Of a DNA stretch of 21,418 nucleotides, positions 12,390 to 21,418 are shown piece by piece (position 1 is the first letter of the stretch; each line of letters starts with the position of its first letter). The DNA comes from a virus, in the IMG/VR virus record IMGVR_UViG_3300037119_000986, positions 1 through 21,418 of that record; one strand, given 5' to 3'. The position numbers and the translations under genes are program-made. Below the pieces are notes generated by a model. The model worked only from the letters and a program-made list of their open reading frames with translations. It did not search any database and was not told the DNA's origin.

Positions 12390-15300
12390 TGGCCACCAAC
12401 CTCAATCTTGTTCGGACGCTGACGGTCCAAGCCAAGACCGCGGGCGTTGACGAGGCGGCGGCCAAGCTCGGCAGGCTGGCGGGCGAGCAGGAGAAAGTCG
12501 CCGCATCCGCAAGCAAACAAGAAAAGGCAACCTTGAGCGTCGATGCCGCGCTGCAGAAGTTGCAGCGACGGTATGATCAGGAATTGCGCGCGCAGCAAGA
12601 CCTTGCCAAGGCACAACAAACGCTCGACCGCGCCCGTCAGCAGGGACTGATCACACAGGATCGTCAAAACCAACTGATGTCGCTGGCGATCCGGCAGCAC
12701 AATAGTTCGGCGCAGGCGATCGGCGGGCACGCAAAGGCGATGCAGGAATTGCAGGCGCATGCAACAGCCGCGGCAAGTCGTCTCGGCAGTCTCGGAAGTA
12801 TCTTAGCCGCGTTGGGGCCGGCCGGCCTAGCGGCAGGGGCCGCGCTCGGTGCGCTGGCGATCGGCTTCAAGGCTGCGGCTGACGCTGCGTTGGCCATGGG
12901 CCAACGCGCGGGTGCGTTGCGCGATATGAATGAGACGGTCGGGCTGTCCGTCGAGTCGTTACAGGCATTGCAAATTGCGGCCGGCCGCACGGGTGTTTCA
13001 TCCGAACAATTAACGACCGGAATAGAGAAGTTTTCCGCGTCGTTGTCAGAGATCAGGGAGCAAAGCGGCGCGGCGTTTGAAGCCTTGGAACGAATTAATC
13101 CAGCGCTGGCGCGGCAAGCGGCAGGAGCGGCCACAGTCGAGGATGCATTTGCGGCGATCTCCGAAGCGCTGAAAGAGGCCACGAAGGAAGACGCAAACTT
13201 CGCCGCTAAAAGCATCTTCGGCAAGGGCGGCATTGGAATGGTCCGCGTCATCAAAGAGATGAGTGACGGACTCGAGGACTTTACTCAGGGAGTTCGTAAC
13301 TCGATCGTCATCACCGAAGAGATGTCGACGAAGTGGGACGACCTGTCAGACTCCATTAGCGAGAATATGCGGCTATCGAAAGAAACTCTTGAGTCGATTG
13401 TCACTGAATCAATGCTCGAGATTTTAGAGAAGGCCAGCGAAGCGTTTCTTGACATGTCGCAAGCGATTGCGGCGGTCGATTGGGACGCCGTCACAACCGG
13501 CATTAGCAGCACCGTTTCAGCTTTAACAAGATTGGTTCCGATATTGAACACGGTGGCTACGTTATGGCGCTTGCTGCCATCGGCGAAGGACGTGCCCGGC
13601 ATGATCACTGGCGCAACCGGATCGCCTGCCGGGCTACCCGGCGGAAATCCTGCCGGTCCCCCTGCAAGTGGATCGGCAGCCGGCTTGCCCGATCCGAAGA
13701 CGCTTGAGGCGAAGTACAAGGACTTGAACAAGACCGTCAAGCAGTCGGGCAAGGACGCGCTCGACTTCGCCGACATTCTAAAAGCCAACGTCAGCGCACT
13801 AGGCGACGCGGCCACCGAGGCAGAGAGGTATCAATCCAAGCTCGCCGACTTGGCAAAGAAACTGCAGGAAGGAACGATCAGTCAAGACACGTTCAACCGC
13901 GCTGTGTCCCAACTCAACCCTGCCGTCGTCACCATCAAAGAAGTTGCAGGCGATCTCGGCAAGGCATTGAGTAGCGCATTCATCAATGGACAGAGTGCGG
14001 CCGAGGCGTTGAACAATTCGCTAAAGTCGCTGGCGACGACGGCATCCGGCAAGGCATTCGACAAGCTGATCACCGGATTGACTGGCGGCGGTTTTGATCT
14101 GCCGTCGATCGCCACGAGCGGCCTTGTCGCGGTCGGTGCGACGCTCATCAGCAAACTATTCGGCGGCGACAAAGAGGATCAACAGAGGCAACAGCAAGCG
14201 GCCGAGGAAGCCGAGCGCAAGAGGGTCGAGCGCGAAAACGAAATTGCTGAAGCGCAAATCCGTGCCGCCGACTATACGCTGCGCGCCGCAGAGGCAATCG
14301 AAAAATCTGACTTCATCAACCAAGTCAGGCGTTTTGACGCTGAGTCGCAGAAGGCGTTCGACGTTGAGTCCAAACGCGCAGGCGACGTTGCGATCTGGCA
14401 ATTGGTGGCAGCTAGGGCAGCAGAGCGCACTAAGTTAATTTCCGACACGATTGACGCGGCAACGGCAACTCTTGCTGGCACCGAAATGTCCGAAGTTCAA
14501 ACTCGGCTAAAGGAAATTTCTGAGGCTGCTAAAACACTGTCGGAGGCGTTAATTGAGCAAGGGGCAAGCACCGAAGCCGCTGCAGAGGCTGTGAATGAAA
14601 AGTTAAATCCAGCTCTTGATAAATTGCGTGGTGGGTTTTTGGATACACTGACGCAGCAGGTGAATGAGCTTGCCGGTGGCGCATGGATCAATCAAGCCGT
14701 CGAGCTATCCAAGAAAGTACAGCAGATGCGCGCCGATGCGGCAGCGCTTGGAGTGTCCACGGCGTTAATCGACTCATTCTTCGTCCTATCGGCGCAGAAG
14801 ATTGTAGACGGAGCCAAGTTGGCAGGCGATTCATTTTCTGCACTCGAAAGAATGCTCGGGCTCGCTGGTTCCGGCTTGCATGAATTTGCCGCCGCCGTCG
14901 AGGACGTCGCCGCCGCTGCAAAGCGATCGACAGACGAAATCCAAAGCACGATCCAAGGCTATCGGGACCAACTGTTCACGTTGCAGCAAGATCAGAACAC
15001 GCTCGGCGGCTCGCTGGCCGTCTTTAATTTGACGGCACAGCGTGCGCGCGAAGAGGAAATCAAAAAGGGTGGCGAGGCGCTCACCGATCTCGAGGCGCTG
15101 CAGGCACAACAGCGGTTCAACATCATCAACGACTTCAATCAGCGCGCACTCGATGCGCAGAAGCAAGCGGCCGACGAAGCCTTGCGTGCACAGCAAGCCG
15201 CGGCTGACGAGCAGGCGCGCATCATCAAAGAGGCGCAGGACTTCCTCGAAGGCTCATTGCGACGTATCCAAGATTGGATCGCGCATTTCCAAGCCAGCAC

Positions 15301-16498
15301 ACAATCGAACCTGTCGCCATCAGCGCAGTTGGCCGCAGCGCAGTCGGCATTCCAGACGCAACGGACGCAAGCCTTGGGCGGCAACCGCGATGCGCTGACG
15401 AACATCACCGGCTATGCGCAGGACGTCGTCGACGCCGTGCGCCGTTACTACGGCTCGGGCGCGGCCGGACAGACGATTGTTGATCAGCTTATCGGGCAAC
15501 TGCAGGCATTGCCGACGCAGGTGTCGGCCGAGCAATTCATCGTCGACGGCGTAACGGATTCGATTACGAGTCAAACCGATACATTGTCCGATGAACTCAG
15601 CCTCATAAAGTTTGCGGTGCAGAGTGGCGACGCGCAAGCTGTGGCCACTGCTCTTGCGCCATACTTCAATAATCTGGATATCAACACTGACGGGTTGCTC
15701 GATTTCAATGAGTTCCAGCAAGGCTTGGCTGGAATGGCGAGCAATGCCCAACTGCGCGATATGTTCACGCGGTTGGATACCGATGCTTCAGGCGGCATAT
15801 CTAGGTTGGAGTTGATTAATCAATCTCTCGGTGGCGGGTCCGGTTTTCCGGGCAATCAACTGCCTGCAATTGGCACCAACACCGGAACGACCGCGTCGGA
15901 GACGGCCTCGATTGACACCAAGTCCGATCGGTTGGGGTTCATCGACAACAACACGAACACGGCTGCTCTACAGCTTGTAACCGCGAATAATACGCTGTCG
16001 ACTTCACAATCCATTCTCGCGACAGTCCGTGACTCAACCTCATTCCTGAATTCGATCAACAACAACATCATCACGATGACTAGCACGCTAACGCAGTTGA
16101 ACAACACGCAGACTGTAGCAGATTCGAGGCTGGCGATTATTTCCGGTTGGGCGGCGGGCAGCAATCACGCACAGGGCGGTTGGATCACCGGCGGAACGTC
16201 TGGCCGCGATAGTGTCCGCGCAAACCTGACGCCGGGCGAGTTTGTCGTCCGTGAGCCGATCGCGCGCAACAATCCGTGGCTGGCGGACTTCAATAGCACC
16301 GGCATCATGCCGATGTACGGGGCGGCCAATGATAACGGTTCTGTCGTCATGGCCATCCAGACGCAAACGGTTGTGCTCATGCGCGGGATCGCCGCCTTGA
16401 TCCAGGCCGAACTGCAGGCGGCCGGAATCATCTCGCGCCCGATCGAAGAGGCGAACAAGCTGCAGCGCACGCGCCGTGGTGAAAAGAAAGCCGCGTGA
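12389..16498 (+). CDS. Tape measure protein with two EF-hand loops
   Basis: ATG 12389 overlaps the chaperone stop (TGATG). At 1369 residues this is the longest complete gene of the window. Order: Ala/Gln/Lys coiled coil (about 1-130), hydrophobic Gly/Ala segment (132-168), long helical region with VGLSVESLQALQIAAG, a Gly/Pro linker (about 408-430), charged coiled coils near 594-640 and 924-960, the SNLSPSAQLAAAQSAF segment, then two calcium-loop motifs DINTDGLLDFNE (1097-1108) and DTDASGGISRLE (1130-1141). Last comes the tape-measure C-terminal motif GGWITGGTSGRDSVRAN...LTPGEFVV (from 1263). By the usual 0.15 nm per residue, the tail would be about 205 nm. The protein fixes tail length, is ejected first, and can insert in the membrane. 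No muramidase or peptidase motif is visible. Confidence 0.93.
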   Translation: MATNLNLVRTLTVQAKTAGVDEAAAKLGRLAGEQEKVAASASKQEKATLSVDAALQKLQRRYDQELRAQQDLAKAQQTLDRARQQGLITQDRQNQLMSLAIRQHNSSAQAIGGHAKAMQELQAHATAAASRLGSLGSILAALGPAGLAAGAALGALAIGFKAAADAALAMGQRAGALRDMNETVGLSVESLQALQIAAGRTGVSSEQLTTGIEKFSASLSEIREQSGAAFEALERINPALARQAAGAATVEDAFAAISEALKEATKEDANFAAKSIFGKGGIGMVRVIKEMSDGLEDFTQGVRNSIVITEEMSTKWDDLSDSISENMRLSKETLESIVTESMLEILEKASEAFLDMSQAIAAVDWDAVTTGISSTVSALTRLVPILNTVATLWRLLPSAKDVPGMITGATGSPAGLPGGNPAGPPASGSAAGLPDPKTLEAKYKDLNKTVKQSGKDALDFADILKANVSALGDAATEAERYQSKLADLAKKLQEGTISQDTFNRAVSQLNPAVVTIKEVAGDLGKALSSAFINGQSAAEALNNSLKSLATTASGKAFDKLITGLTGGGFDLPSIATSGLVAVGATLISKLFGGDKEDQQRQQQAAEEAERKRVERENEIAEAQIRAADYTLRAAEAIEKSDFINQVRRFDAESQKAFDVESKRAGDVAIWQLVAARAAERTKLISDTIDAATATLAGTEMSEVQTRLKEISEAAKTLSEALIEQGASTEAAAEAVNEKLNPALDKLRGGFLDTLTQQVNELAGGAWINQAVELSKKVQQMRADAAALGVSTALIDSFFVLSAQKIVDGAKLAGDSFSALERMLGLAGSGLHEFAAAVEDVAAAAKRSTDEIQSTIQGYRDQLFTLQQDQNTLGGSLAVFNLTAQRAREEEIKKGGEALTDLEALQAQQRFNIINDFNQRALDAQKQAADEALRAQQAAADEQARIIKEAQDFLEGSLRRIQDWIAHFQASTQSNLSPSAQLAAAQSAFQTQRTQALGGNRDALTNITGYAQDVVDAVRRYYGSGAAGQTIVDQLIGQLQALPTQVSAEQFIVDGVTDSITSQTDTLSDELSLIKFAVQSGDAQAVATALAPYFNNLDINTDGLLDFNEFQQGLAGMASNAQLRDMFTRLDTDASGGISRLELINQSLGGGSGFPGNQLPAIGTNTGTTASETASIDTKSDRLGFIDNNTNTAALQLVTANNTLSTSQSILATVRDSTSFLNSINNNIITMTSTLTQLNNTQTVADSRLAIISGWAAGSNHAQGGWITGGTSGRDSVRANLTPGEFVVREPIARNNPWLADFNSTGIMPMYGAANDNGSVVMAIQTQTVVLMRGIAALIQAELQAAGIISRPIEEANKLQRTRRGEKKAA

Positions 16499-18111
16499 TC
16501 TTTCTCGTGGAATTTGACATCCATGATGGTGTGACGACGCGCAAGCTGTACGTCGGCACGCACGGCGTTCGATCCGCGCCGAGCGATACGCCTGCCAATC
16601 AGTATTACTCGCGACGTCTTTCGTCGGTCGGTCGGCTAGAGCGATCGATGTTCGGCAGCGGCGACGGCTTGAGCGGCGGCACGACCACCGGCCAATCAGA
16701 GGTCGGCTTCGGTAATATTACGGTTCTCAACGGCGGTCCTGGCGGTTATGAAGAATATATCGACGAGTGGAAGGACTATGCCTTTCGCACGGTTAGCATT
16801 TACAGCATGACCAGCCTAATAGAGCCGTTCTCGCAACGGGCGACGCGGTTCGTCGGCTCGGTCGAACAGTTGGTCTCGACCAATGCGCTAGAGCAGTATG
16901 ACATCATCATCCACGATCGATTGCAGGACATCGACAAGCCGCTGTTGGTCAACACGTATCTCGGCACGACTACCGCAGGCGGACAAGGCACCGTCCAGGG
17001 TGACACCGATCTAAAGGACCAGATCAAGCGCAAGGTGTGGGGCACGGTCCACAATGTCGATTGTGTCGACGTCAATCACTTTGATCTTGTTCGGCAGACT
17101 AACGATGGTGCGGTGACGTCGCAGACCGTTTACGACGGTGGCGTTGCGCTGACACTCGATGGCGACGTGGGCACTCTTACTGCGCTATTTGCCGCCACCA
17201 TCGCACCGGGCCATTACGCCACATGCAATTCGCTCGGGCTGTTCCGCTTGGGCACGGCTGCGCAAGGCGCGGTGACGGCCGATGTGGTCGAGGGCGCGAA
17301 TGCCGCAGTACGAACGGCCGGACAGATCGCGCGGCGCATGATGCAATGGTTTCAATCCATGTATCCGGGCACAACGGTCACGCTGTCGCTGTCTGACGTG
17401 ACTGCGCTCGACGTGCTCAACTCGGCGGAATGCGGAGTCGTCGTTACCGACACCGAGTCCGCGTTATCCGCCATCATGCGCGTGCTCAATTCGGTCGGCG
17501 CGTGGATGTTACCGCAGAGTGATAACGCCACGATGTTCGATACCGGCCGGCTGGATTTGCCGAGCGGCACGGCAATCGCCTCATACGACTTTGACGACAA
17601 CATTGGCGGCAATCCCGAGCGGATTGAAAGCGGCGATGATAGCAAAGGCATTCCGGCATGGAAGGTCATTGTAAAATACGACCAACTCGACGTCGTGCAA
17701 ACCAGCGGCGAACTGTTCGGGGTGGTGGTCGAAAACAATCCGTTGCGTGCACAGTATCTCGCAACGGAATGGCGGCAGGTTAGCGTCGAGAATACAGCTA
17801 TCCTTACGAAGTGGCCGCACGCACCAACGATTACGATCGAGACGCGCTTGCTGACGCAGGCGGCGGCTCAAGCCGAATGCACGCGGCTGTTCAACATCTA
17901 TAGCCAGCAACGCGACATCTGGCGGATCAAGGTGCCGATGTCGGACGATCCGGCAGACGATCCTGGCATCGGTGAAATAGTCGAGCTTACATCGCGAACA
18001 GGCCGCATGGGGCTCGGCACCGAGCCGGGGTTCGGTGAGATTTATCGGATCATCGGTCGCACCGATGATTTCGATGAAGTGCCGACACTGACATTGACCC
18101 TCTATGGTTGA
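16495..18111 (+). CDS. Tail hub / baseplate-type protein
   Basis: Start GTG 16495 overlaps the tape measure stop (GTGA); 538 residues. The sequence begins with a compact beta region (MIFLVEFDIHDG, KLYVGTHGVRSAP) and runs through repeated beta strands (EVGFGNITVLNGGPGGYEEY; FVGSVEQLVS; VNTYLGTTT). It reaches SLGLFRLGTAAQGAVTADV (about residues 246-264), then a helix AAVRTAGQIARRMMQWFQ, and a C-terminal beta domain that includes EIVELTSRTGRMGL. The GLFRLG...G.VTADV segment is typical of tail hub proteins in many proteobacterial phages, which close the tail tube around the tape measure tip. No lysozyme or NlpC motif is visible. It is followed by the tail-tip gene. Confidence 0.72.
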   Translation: MIFLVEFDIHDGVTTRKLYVGTHGVRSAPSDTPANQYYSRRLSSVGRLERSMFGSGDGLSGGTTTGQSEVGFGNITVLNGGPGGYEEYIDEWKDYAFRTVSIYSMTSLIEPFSQRATRFVGSVEQLVSTNALEQYDIIIHDRLQDIDKPLLVNTYLGTTTAGGQGTVQGDTDLKDQIKRKVWGTVHNVDCVDVNHFDLVRQTNDGAVTSQTVYDGGVALTLDGDVGTLTALFAATIAPGHYATCNSLGLFRLGTAAQGAVTADVVEGANAAVRTAGQIARRMMQWFQSMYPGTTVTLSLSDVTALDVLNSAECGVVVTDTESALSAIMRVLNSVGAWMLPQSDNATMFDTGRLDLPSGTAIASYDFDDNIGGNPERIESGDDSKGIPAWKVIVKYDQLDVVQTSGELFGVVVENNPLRAQYLATEWRQVSVENTAILTKWPHAPTITIETRLLTQAAAQAECTRLFNIYSQQRDIWRIKVPMSDDPADDPGIGEIVELTSRTGRMGLGTEPGFGEIYRIIGRTDDFDEVPTLTLTLYG

Positions 18112-18119
18112 CCGGGCAA

Positions 18120-19004
18120 ATGAGTAGTTTCACCATCTATCACACCAACAGGATTGATAGCTCGCAGATATCCGGCGGCTCGTGGCAACCGAACCTGCCG
18201 TTGAGCAACCTCTATGTGCCGGTCATGACGCGACGTGCGCGATCGACCAATGCGCAGTTGACCAGCACGCAATTCACGGTGGCGATGGCAGAACCATTGA
18301 CCGCACTCGGCATTCAGATCATCGCGACCAATCTGTCGTCGGCCGCGCAATATAAACTCTCTTGGTACAGTGATCTTGCGTTCACGACGTTGAATGGAAC
18401 CACGGGCTTTATCCCGGTTGGCACCAGCATCGATTGGACGAATGTGCTGGTATGGTTCGATTGGCTTGACGTGAACTTCTGGTTAGGTGCGCAACCGTTC
18501 TTTGATCCAGACAATCAAGGCCGCGACATCAGACATCACTTTTCGACGCCGACATCGATTCAGTATTTGAAAGTCGAATTTGACGACACTACCAACGCCG
18601 AAGGATTTGTTGAGGTCGGCTATGTGTTCATCGGTCAGCCATTTGTCCCGTCAATCAACATCGCGACCGATCCGAGCTTTAGCCGGTTGTCGCTGACTTC
18701 GAAGCAGGAGACGGCTGGCGGAAGTCAGTATTTCGTTCGGCGTGCATCACGCAGGCGATTGTCTGTCACGTGGCCACTGTTGCCCAGAGAGGAAGTGTTC
18801 GGCGAGCTAGATGAGATCATCGAAATCCACGACATCGATCGGCCCGTGTTTGTCGACGTCGATCCCGACAGCATATCGGATAGCGCGCGCAAGATGGCGT
18901 TTCTGGCGCGCATGGAACAGATGCCGGAAACGAAGCTGCTGCAAGCCTATGTCGACAGTGACACCGGGGCCGCAATCGGCTTCGAATTTACACAGGTGCT
19001 GTAA
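18120..19004 (+). CDS. Tail-tip / minor tail protein
   Basis: ATG 18120 gives 294 residues; TTG 18108 would add four and overlap the hub stop by 4 nt, and neither has a clear ribosome site. The N-terminal part has repeated strands: TNRIDSSQISGGSWQPNLPL, LYVPVMTRRARSTNAQLTS, and IIATNLSSAAQYKLSWYSD. It resembles a discoidin (F5/8 C) or beta-sandwich module common in phage distal tail proteins. It is followed by YLKVEFDDTTNAEGFVEVG and the C-terminal SVTWPLLPREEVFGELDEI with IDRPVFVDVDPD, also seen on such proteins. A role at the tail end, linking the hub to the fibre, follows from its place between the hub and fibre genes. Enzyme motifs are absent. Confidence 0.65.
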   Translation: MSSFTIYHTNRIDSSQISGGSWQPNLPLSNLYVPVMTRRARSTNAQLTSTQFTVAMAEPLTALGIQIIATNLSSAAQYKLSWYSDLAFTTLNGTTGFIPVGTSIDWTNVLVWFDWLDVNFWLGAQPFFDPDNQGRDIRHHFSTPTSIQYLKVEFDDTTNAEGFVEVGYVFIGQPFVPSINIATDPSFSRLSLTSKQETAGGSQYFVRRASRRRLSVTWPLLPREEVFGELDEIIEIHDIDRPVFVDVDPDSISDSARKMAFLARMEQMPETKLLQAYVDSDTGAAIGFEFTQVL

Positions 19005-21418
19005 TGGCTTTTGATTGGGGCACAGACGTCAATCAGGCGACCGAGGATGCAATCGCTCGGTTGCCTAATTACAACTCCAGCAACTTCAACCCGGCGACGA
19101 ATCCGCAAGGGCTCGCCGGTGGCGGGCATATTACGAACTTTCCCGCCGCGCTTGCCGACACTTCGACCACGGCCAACGGGTTCAAACTGTTCGCCGATCT
19201 CATGGTCACCTATGCCAACGCCTCTGCGGCGTCGGCTGTCACGGCTGCGGCGTCGGCTGCAAATCTGTCTGGCACTTCGACGTCGAGCGTGGCGCTATCA
19301 ACCGGCGTCAAGTCGTTTGCCACACAGGCAGGTAAGACATGGCCTGCCGGCTCCTACCTGCTGATCTCGTCAGATGCCAATCCGACGACGCATTGGATGG
19401 TGCTGCTGGTCACGTCCTATTCGGGCACGGCGCTCCAGGGCACCAGCGTCGAGTTCTCGGGTTCCGGCTCGCGCGCGGATTGGACGATACGGACGACCGG
19501 CGTGCCGGGGCGGCAATCCGGGGTGGCCTATCTGTGGTCGACGGTCACGACGGCGACGCCGTCTGATCCCGGCACCGGCAAACTGCGCTTCAACGCGGCG
19601 GTAGGATCGGCGACCGCCGTCCATATCTCCGAAACCGATTTTGATGGCAATTCGGTCGGTACACTGCTGGCGACGTTGGATGACTCCACATCCACGATCA
19701 AAGGCCGCCTGTTCATTCGCAGCGTTACGCAACCGACGAACTTCGCCATCGTCGACCTGAATTCGACTATGACGGATCAAGGCGTCTACGATTCATGGTC
19801 CTGCATCTCGGTTGCTAATGGCGGCACGCTTGCCGATGGGATGCAAGTCAATCTGATCTTTGTGCCGAGCGGTAATGCGGGCGATACCGGCCCAGCCGGC
19901 CCGAGCTACGCTGCGACCAGTACGACCAGCCTCACGATCGGCACCGGCACCAAGGTCTTCACCACGCAAACCGGGTTGGCTTATCTCGCTGGCACACGTG
20001 CGCGCGCCACCGACGTCGCCAACACGGCGAACTGGATGGAAGGTGTCGTCACTGCGTACAGCGGAAGCACGCTGACAATCAGCGTCGACTCGACAAGCGG
20101 CTCGGGGTTAATTGCCAACTGGAACTTGAGCGTTGCGGGCGAACGTGGTCCGACAGGCACGACCGGCGCAAGCGGCGATGACGCTGGCTTCGAATTCCAA
20201 TTCAATACCGCGATCTCAGGTGATCCAACCACCGGCAAGTTCCTATTCAATAATGCAACGTTTGCCAGTGCAACGCAGTGGTACGTTAGCGAGACTGACA
20301 ACAACGGATTGGCGATCGGCGCGCTGTTGAACGCAATCGACAACGGCACCGGCGCGAACAAAATCTTGGTGTTCGTGATCAAGCAGGGGGGGACCGCTTA
20401 CTTCTCGTTTTACGTGACGTCGGCGCTCACGGATGCCGGTGCTTACGACACCTTCAACATCACGCCGATCTCGACAGCGGGCACGATCGCTAACAACGAT
20501 ACTTTCCACGTCATCACTATCCCGCTCGAGCCGGGAGCGACAGGTGCAACAGGAGCCGCCGGTCCAACCACTGCACCAGTGTGGACGTTCGACTCTGGCA
20601 CCACGGCTGTTGATCCCGGCACCAACGAATTTGCACTCAACAATGCATCCGCAGCGTCGGCCACAATTCTATACATCAATGAGACGGGGCCGGGATCGAG
20701 CGATCTCTCGGCCTATCTCGCGGGATGGGATGACTCGACGAACAGCGCGCATCGTGGAACGCTGTACATCATTCAAACGACCGATCCGTCCAAATATGCG
20801 ATCTACACCACGGGCACGGTCACCGATAACGGCACCTATGACTCGGTTGCATTGACCTACGTCGCCGGTCCCGGTGCGTTCACTGCCGGGCAAGCTTGCG
20901 CCTTTTCGTTCACGCGCTCGGGCAATGCCGGTGCTGGCTCTGGCGATGTCGTCGGGCCTGCATCCGCAACAAATATGGCCATCTCGCTGTTTGATGGCGC
21001 GACCGGCAAGCTGCTGCGCAATAGCCAAGTCGATCAAACGACAGGCGCGCTCTCGCCGATCACGACCGACACCGTTGCGCTCGGCACCACCACGAAGATG
21101 TGGTCCGACATCTTCCTCGCGACCGGGGCCGTCATCAACTACAACAACGGCAACGCCACGATCACGCATTCGTCCGGCGTGATCAATGTCACGATTGGCG
21201 ACTTCCAAGTTACGACGGCAGGCAGCGCCTCGTCGTCTGTGGTGACGGTTGGTGGCACACAGACACTCACCGGCAAGACGCTCACATCCCCGGTGATCAA
21301 TACGCCAACCGGCATCGTTAAGGGCGACGTTGGGCTCGGCAACGTCGACAACACCAGCGACGCCAACAAGCCGATCTCGACGGCAACGCGCGCCGCGCTT
21401 GACATCCGCTCGGATGTG
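19004..21418 (+). CDS. Tail fibre / receptor-binding protein, continues past the right edge
   Basis: ATG 19004 overlaps the previous TAA (TAATG), and the frame is open through 805 codons to the window end, so the C-terminus is missing. AGGTG at 18994-18998 may serve as ribosome site. Modules: N-terminal region to about 93; two related modules A at 94-163 and 305-378 (TGVKSFATQ...YSG; TGTKVFTTQ...YSG); three related modules B from 188, 406 and 537 (GTGKLRFN...ISETDFDG; TTGKFLFN...VSETDNNG; GTNEFALN...INETGPG). Short collagen-like triplets separate them at 290-301 (GNAGDTGPAGPS), 379-393 and 509-522. The last residues, from 777, read GLGNVDNTSDANKPIST, a common phage tail fibre motif. It should bind host surface glycan or protein and set host range. 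Confidence 0.85.
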   Translation, partial: MAFDWGTDVNQATEDAIARLPNYNSSNFNPATNPQGLAGGGHITNFPAALADTSTTANGFKLFADLMVTYANASAASAVTAAASAANLSGTSTSSVALSTGVKSFATQAGKTWPAGSYLLISSDANPTTHWMVLLVTSYSGTALQGTSVEFSGSGSRADWTIRTTGVPGRQSGVAYLWSTVTTATPSDPGTGKLRFNAAVGSATAVHISETDFDGNSVGTLLATLDDSTSTIKGRLFIRSVTQPTNFAIVDLNSTMTDQGVYDSWSCISVANGGTLADGMQVNLIFVPSGNAGDTGPAGPSYAATSTTSLTIGTGTKVFTTQTGLAYLAGTRARATDVANTANWMEGVVTAYSGSTLTISVDSTSGSGLIANWNLSVAGERGPTGTTGASGDDAGFEFQFNTAISGDPTTGKFLFNNATFASATQWYVSETDNNGLAIGALLNAIDNGTGANKILVFVIKQGGTAYFSFYVTSALTDAGAYDTFNITPISTAGTIANNDTFHVITIPLEPGATGATGAAGPTTAPVWTFDSGTTAVDPGTNEFALNNASAASATILYINETGPGSSDLSAYLAGWDDSTNSAHRGTLYIIQTTDPSKYAIYTTGTVTDNGTYDSVALTYVAGPGAFTAGQACAFSFTRSGNAGAGSGDVVGPASATNMAISLFDGATGKLLRNSQVDQTTGALSPITTDTVALGTTTKMWSDIFLATGAVINYNNGNATITHSSGVINVTIGDFQVTTAGSASSSVVTVGGTQTLTGKTLTSPVINTPTGIVKGDVGLGNVDNTSDANKPISTATRAALDIRSDV

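Noticed and set aside
1-21418. tRNA genes, integrase, attachment site or origin
   Set aside because: No cloverleaf-like sequence, recombinase motif or matching direct repeats at the edges was seen. Coding density is nearly complete, leaving little room for them.

Overview
The window is a continuous block of late (virion) genes from a tailed phage or prophage with a long non-contractile tail (siphovirus type). Every supported gene is on the + strand. Most genes overlap by 1-10 nt or abut (ATGA, GTGA, TAATG, TGATG junctions), and several start with GTG or TTG. GC content is high except in one patch near 5.6-5.95 kb. Protein style and composition fit a phage of an alphaproteobacterium, possibly Rhizobiales, but this is a judgement of style and no host gene is present to prove it. 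There is no integrase, tRNA, replication, lysis, terminase, portal or capsid gene here; terminase, portal and capsid would be expected upstream.

Region 1 (3-3833) is a six-gene, translationally coupled sugar/methyl cassette. It holds a GT-B-like protein cut by the left edge, a GT9/heptosyltransferase-like protein, a class I methyltransferase, a TylF-type O-methyltransferase, a second methyltransferase paralogous to the first, and a GT-A glycosyltransferase with a DxD motif. It looks like a glycan-decoration module inside the structural operon.

Region 2 (3835-8421) holds small virion-type proteins and larger beta-rich ones. There are two small conserved phage proteins, a small protein of unknown role with a TTG start, a possible decayed ORF, a right-handed beta-helix protein in a low-GC patch, an unknown protein, and a 568-residue protein made of a lectin-like domain, fourteen ~20-residue repeats and four 22-residue repeats.

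Region 3 (8422-11506) is the head-tail connector and tail tube module: HK97 gp6-like adaptor, probable stopper, HK97 gp10-like protein, tail terminator and major tail tube protein. A Rossmann-like MptE/DUF115-type protein of non-structural appearance is inserted in it.

Region 4 (11536-18111) makes the tail: two tail assembly chaperone ORFs joined by a near-canonical -1 frameshift signal (G GGA AAC followed by an 11-bp stem), a 1369-residue tape measure protein carrying two canonical EF-hand loops, and a tail hub/baseplate-type protein.

Region 5 (18120-right edge) holds a tail-tip protein and a tail fibre ORF that stays open for 805 codons to the end of the window. The fibre is built from duplicated beta modules separated by short collagen-like stretches.

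The structural genes of regions 3-5 build the connector and tail. The enzymes of region 1 and the MptE-like gene probably modify a glycan, either on the virion or on the host surface, in step with particle assembly.
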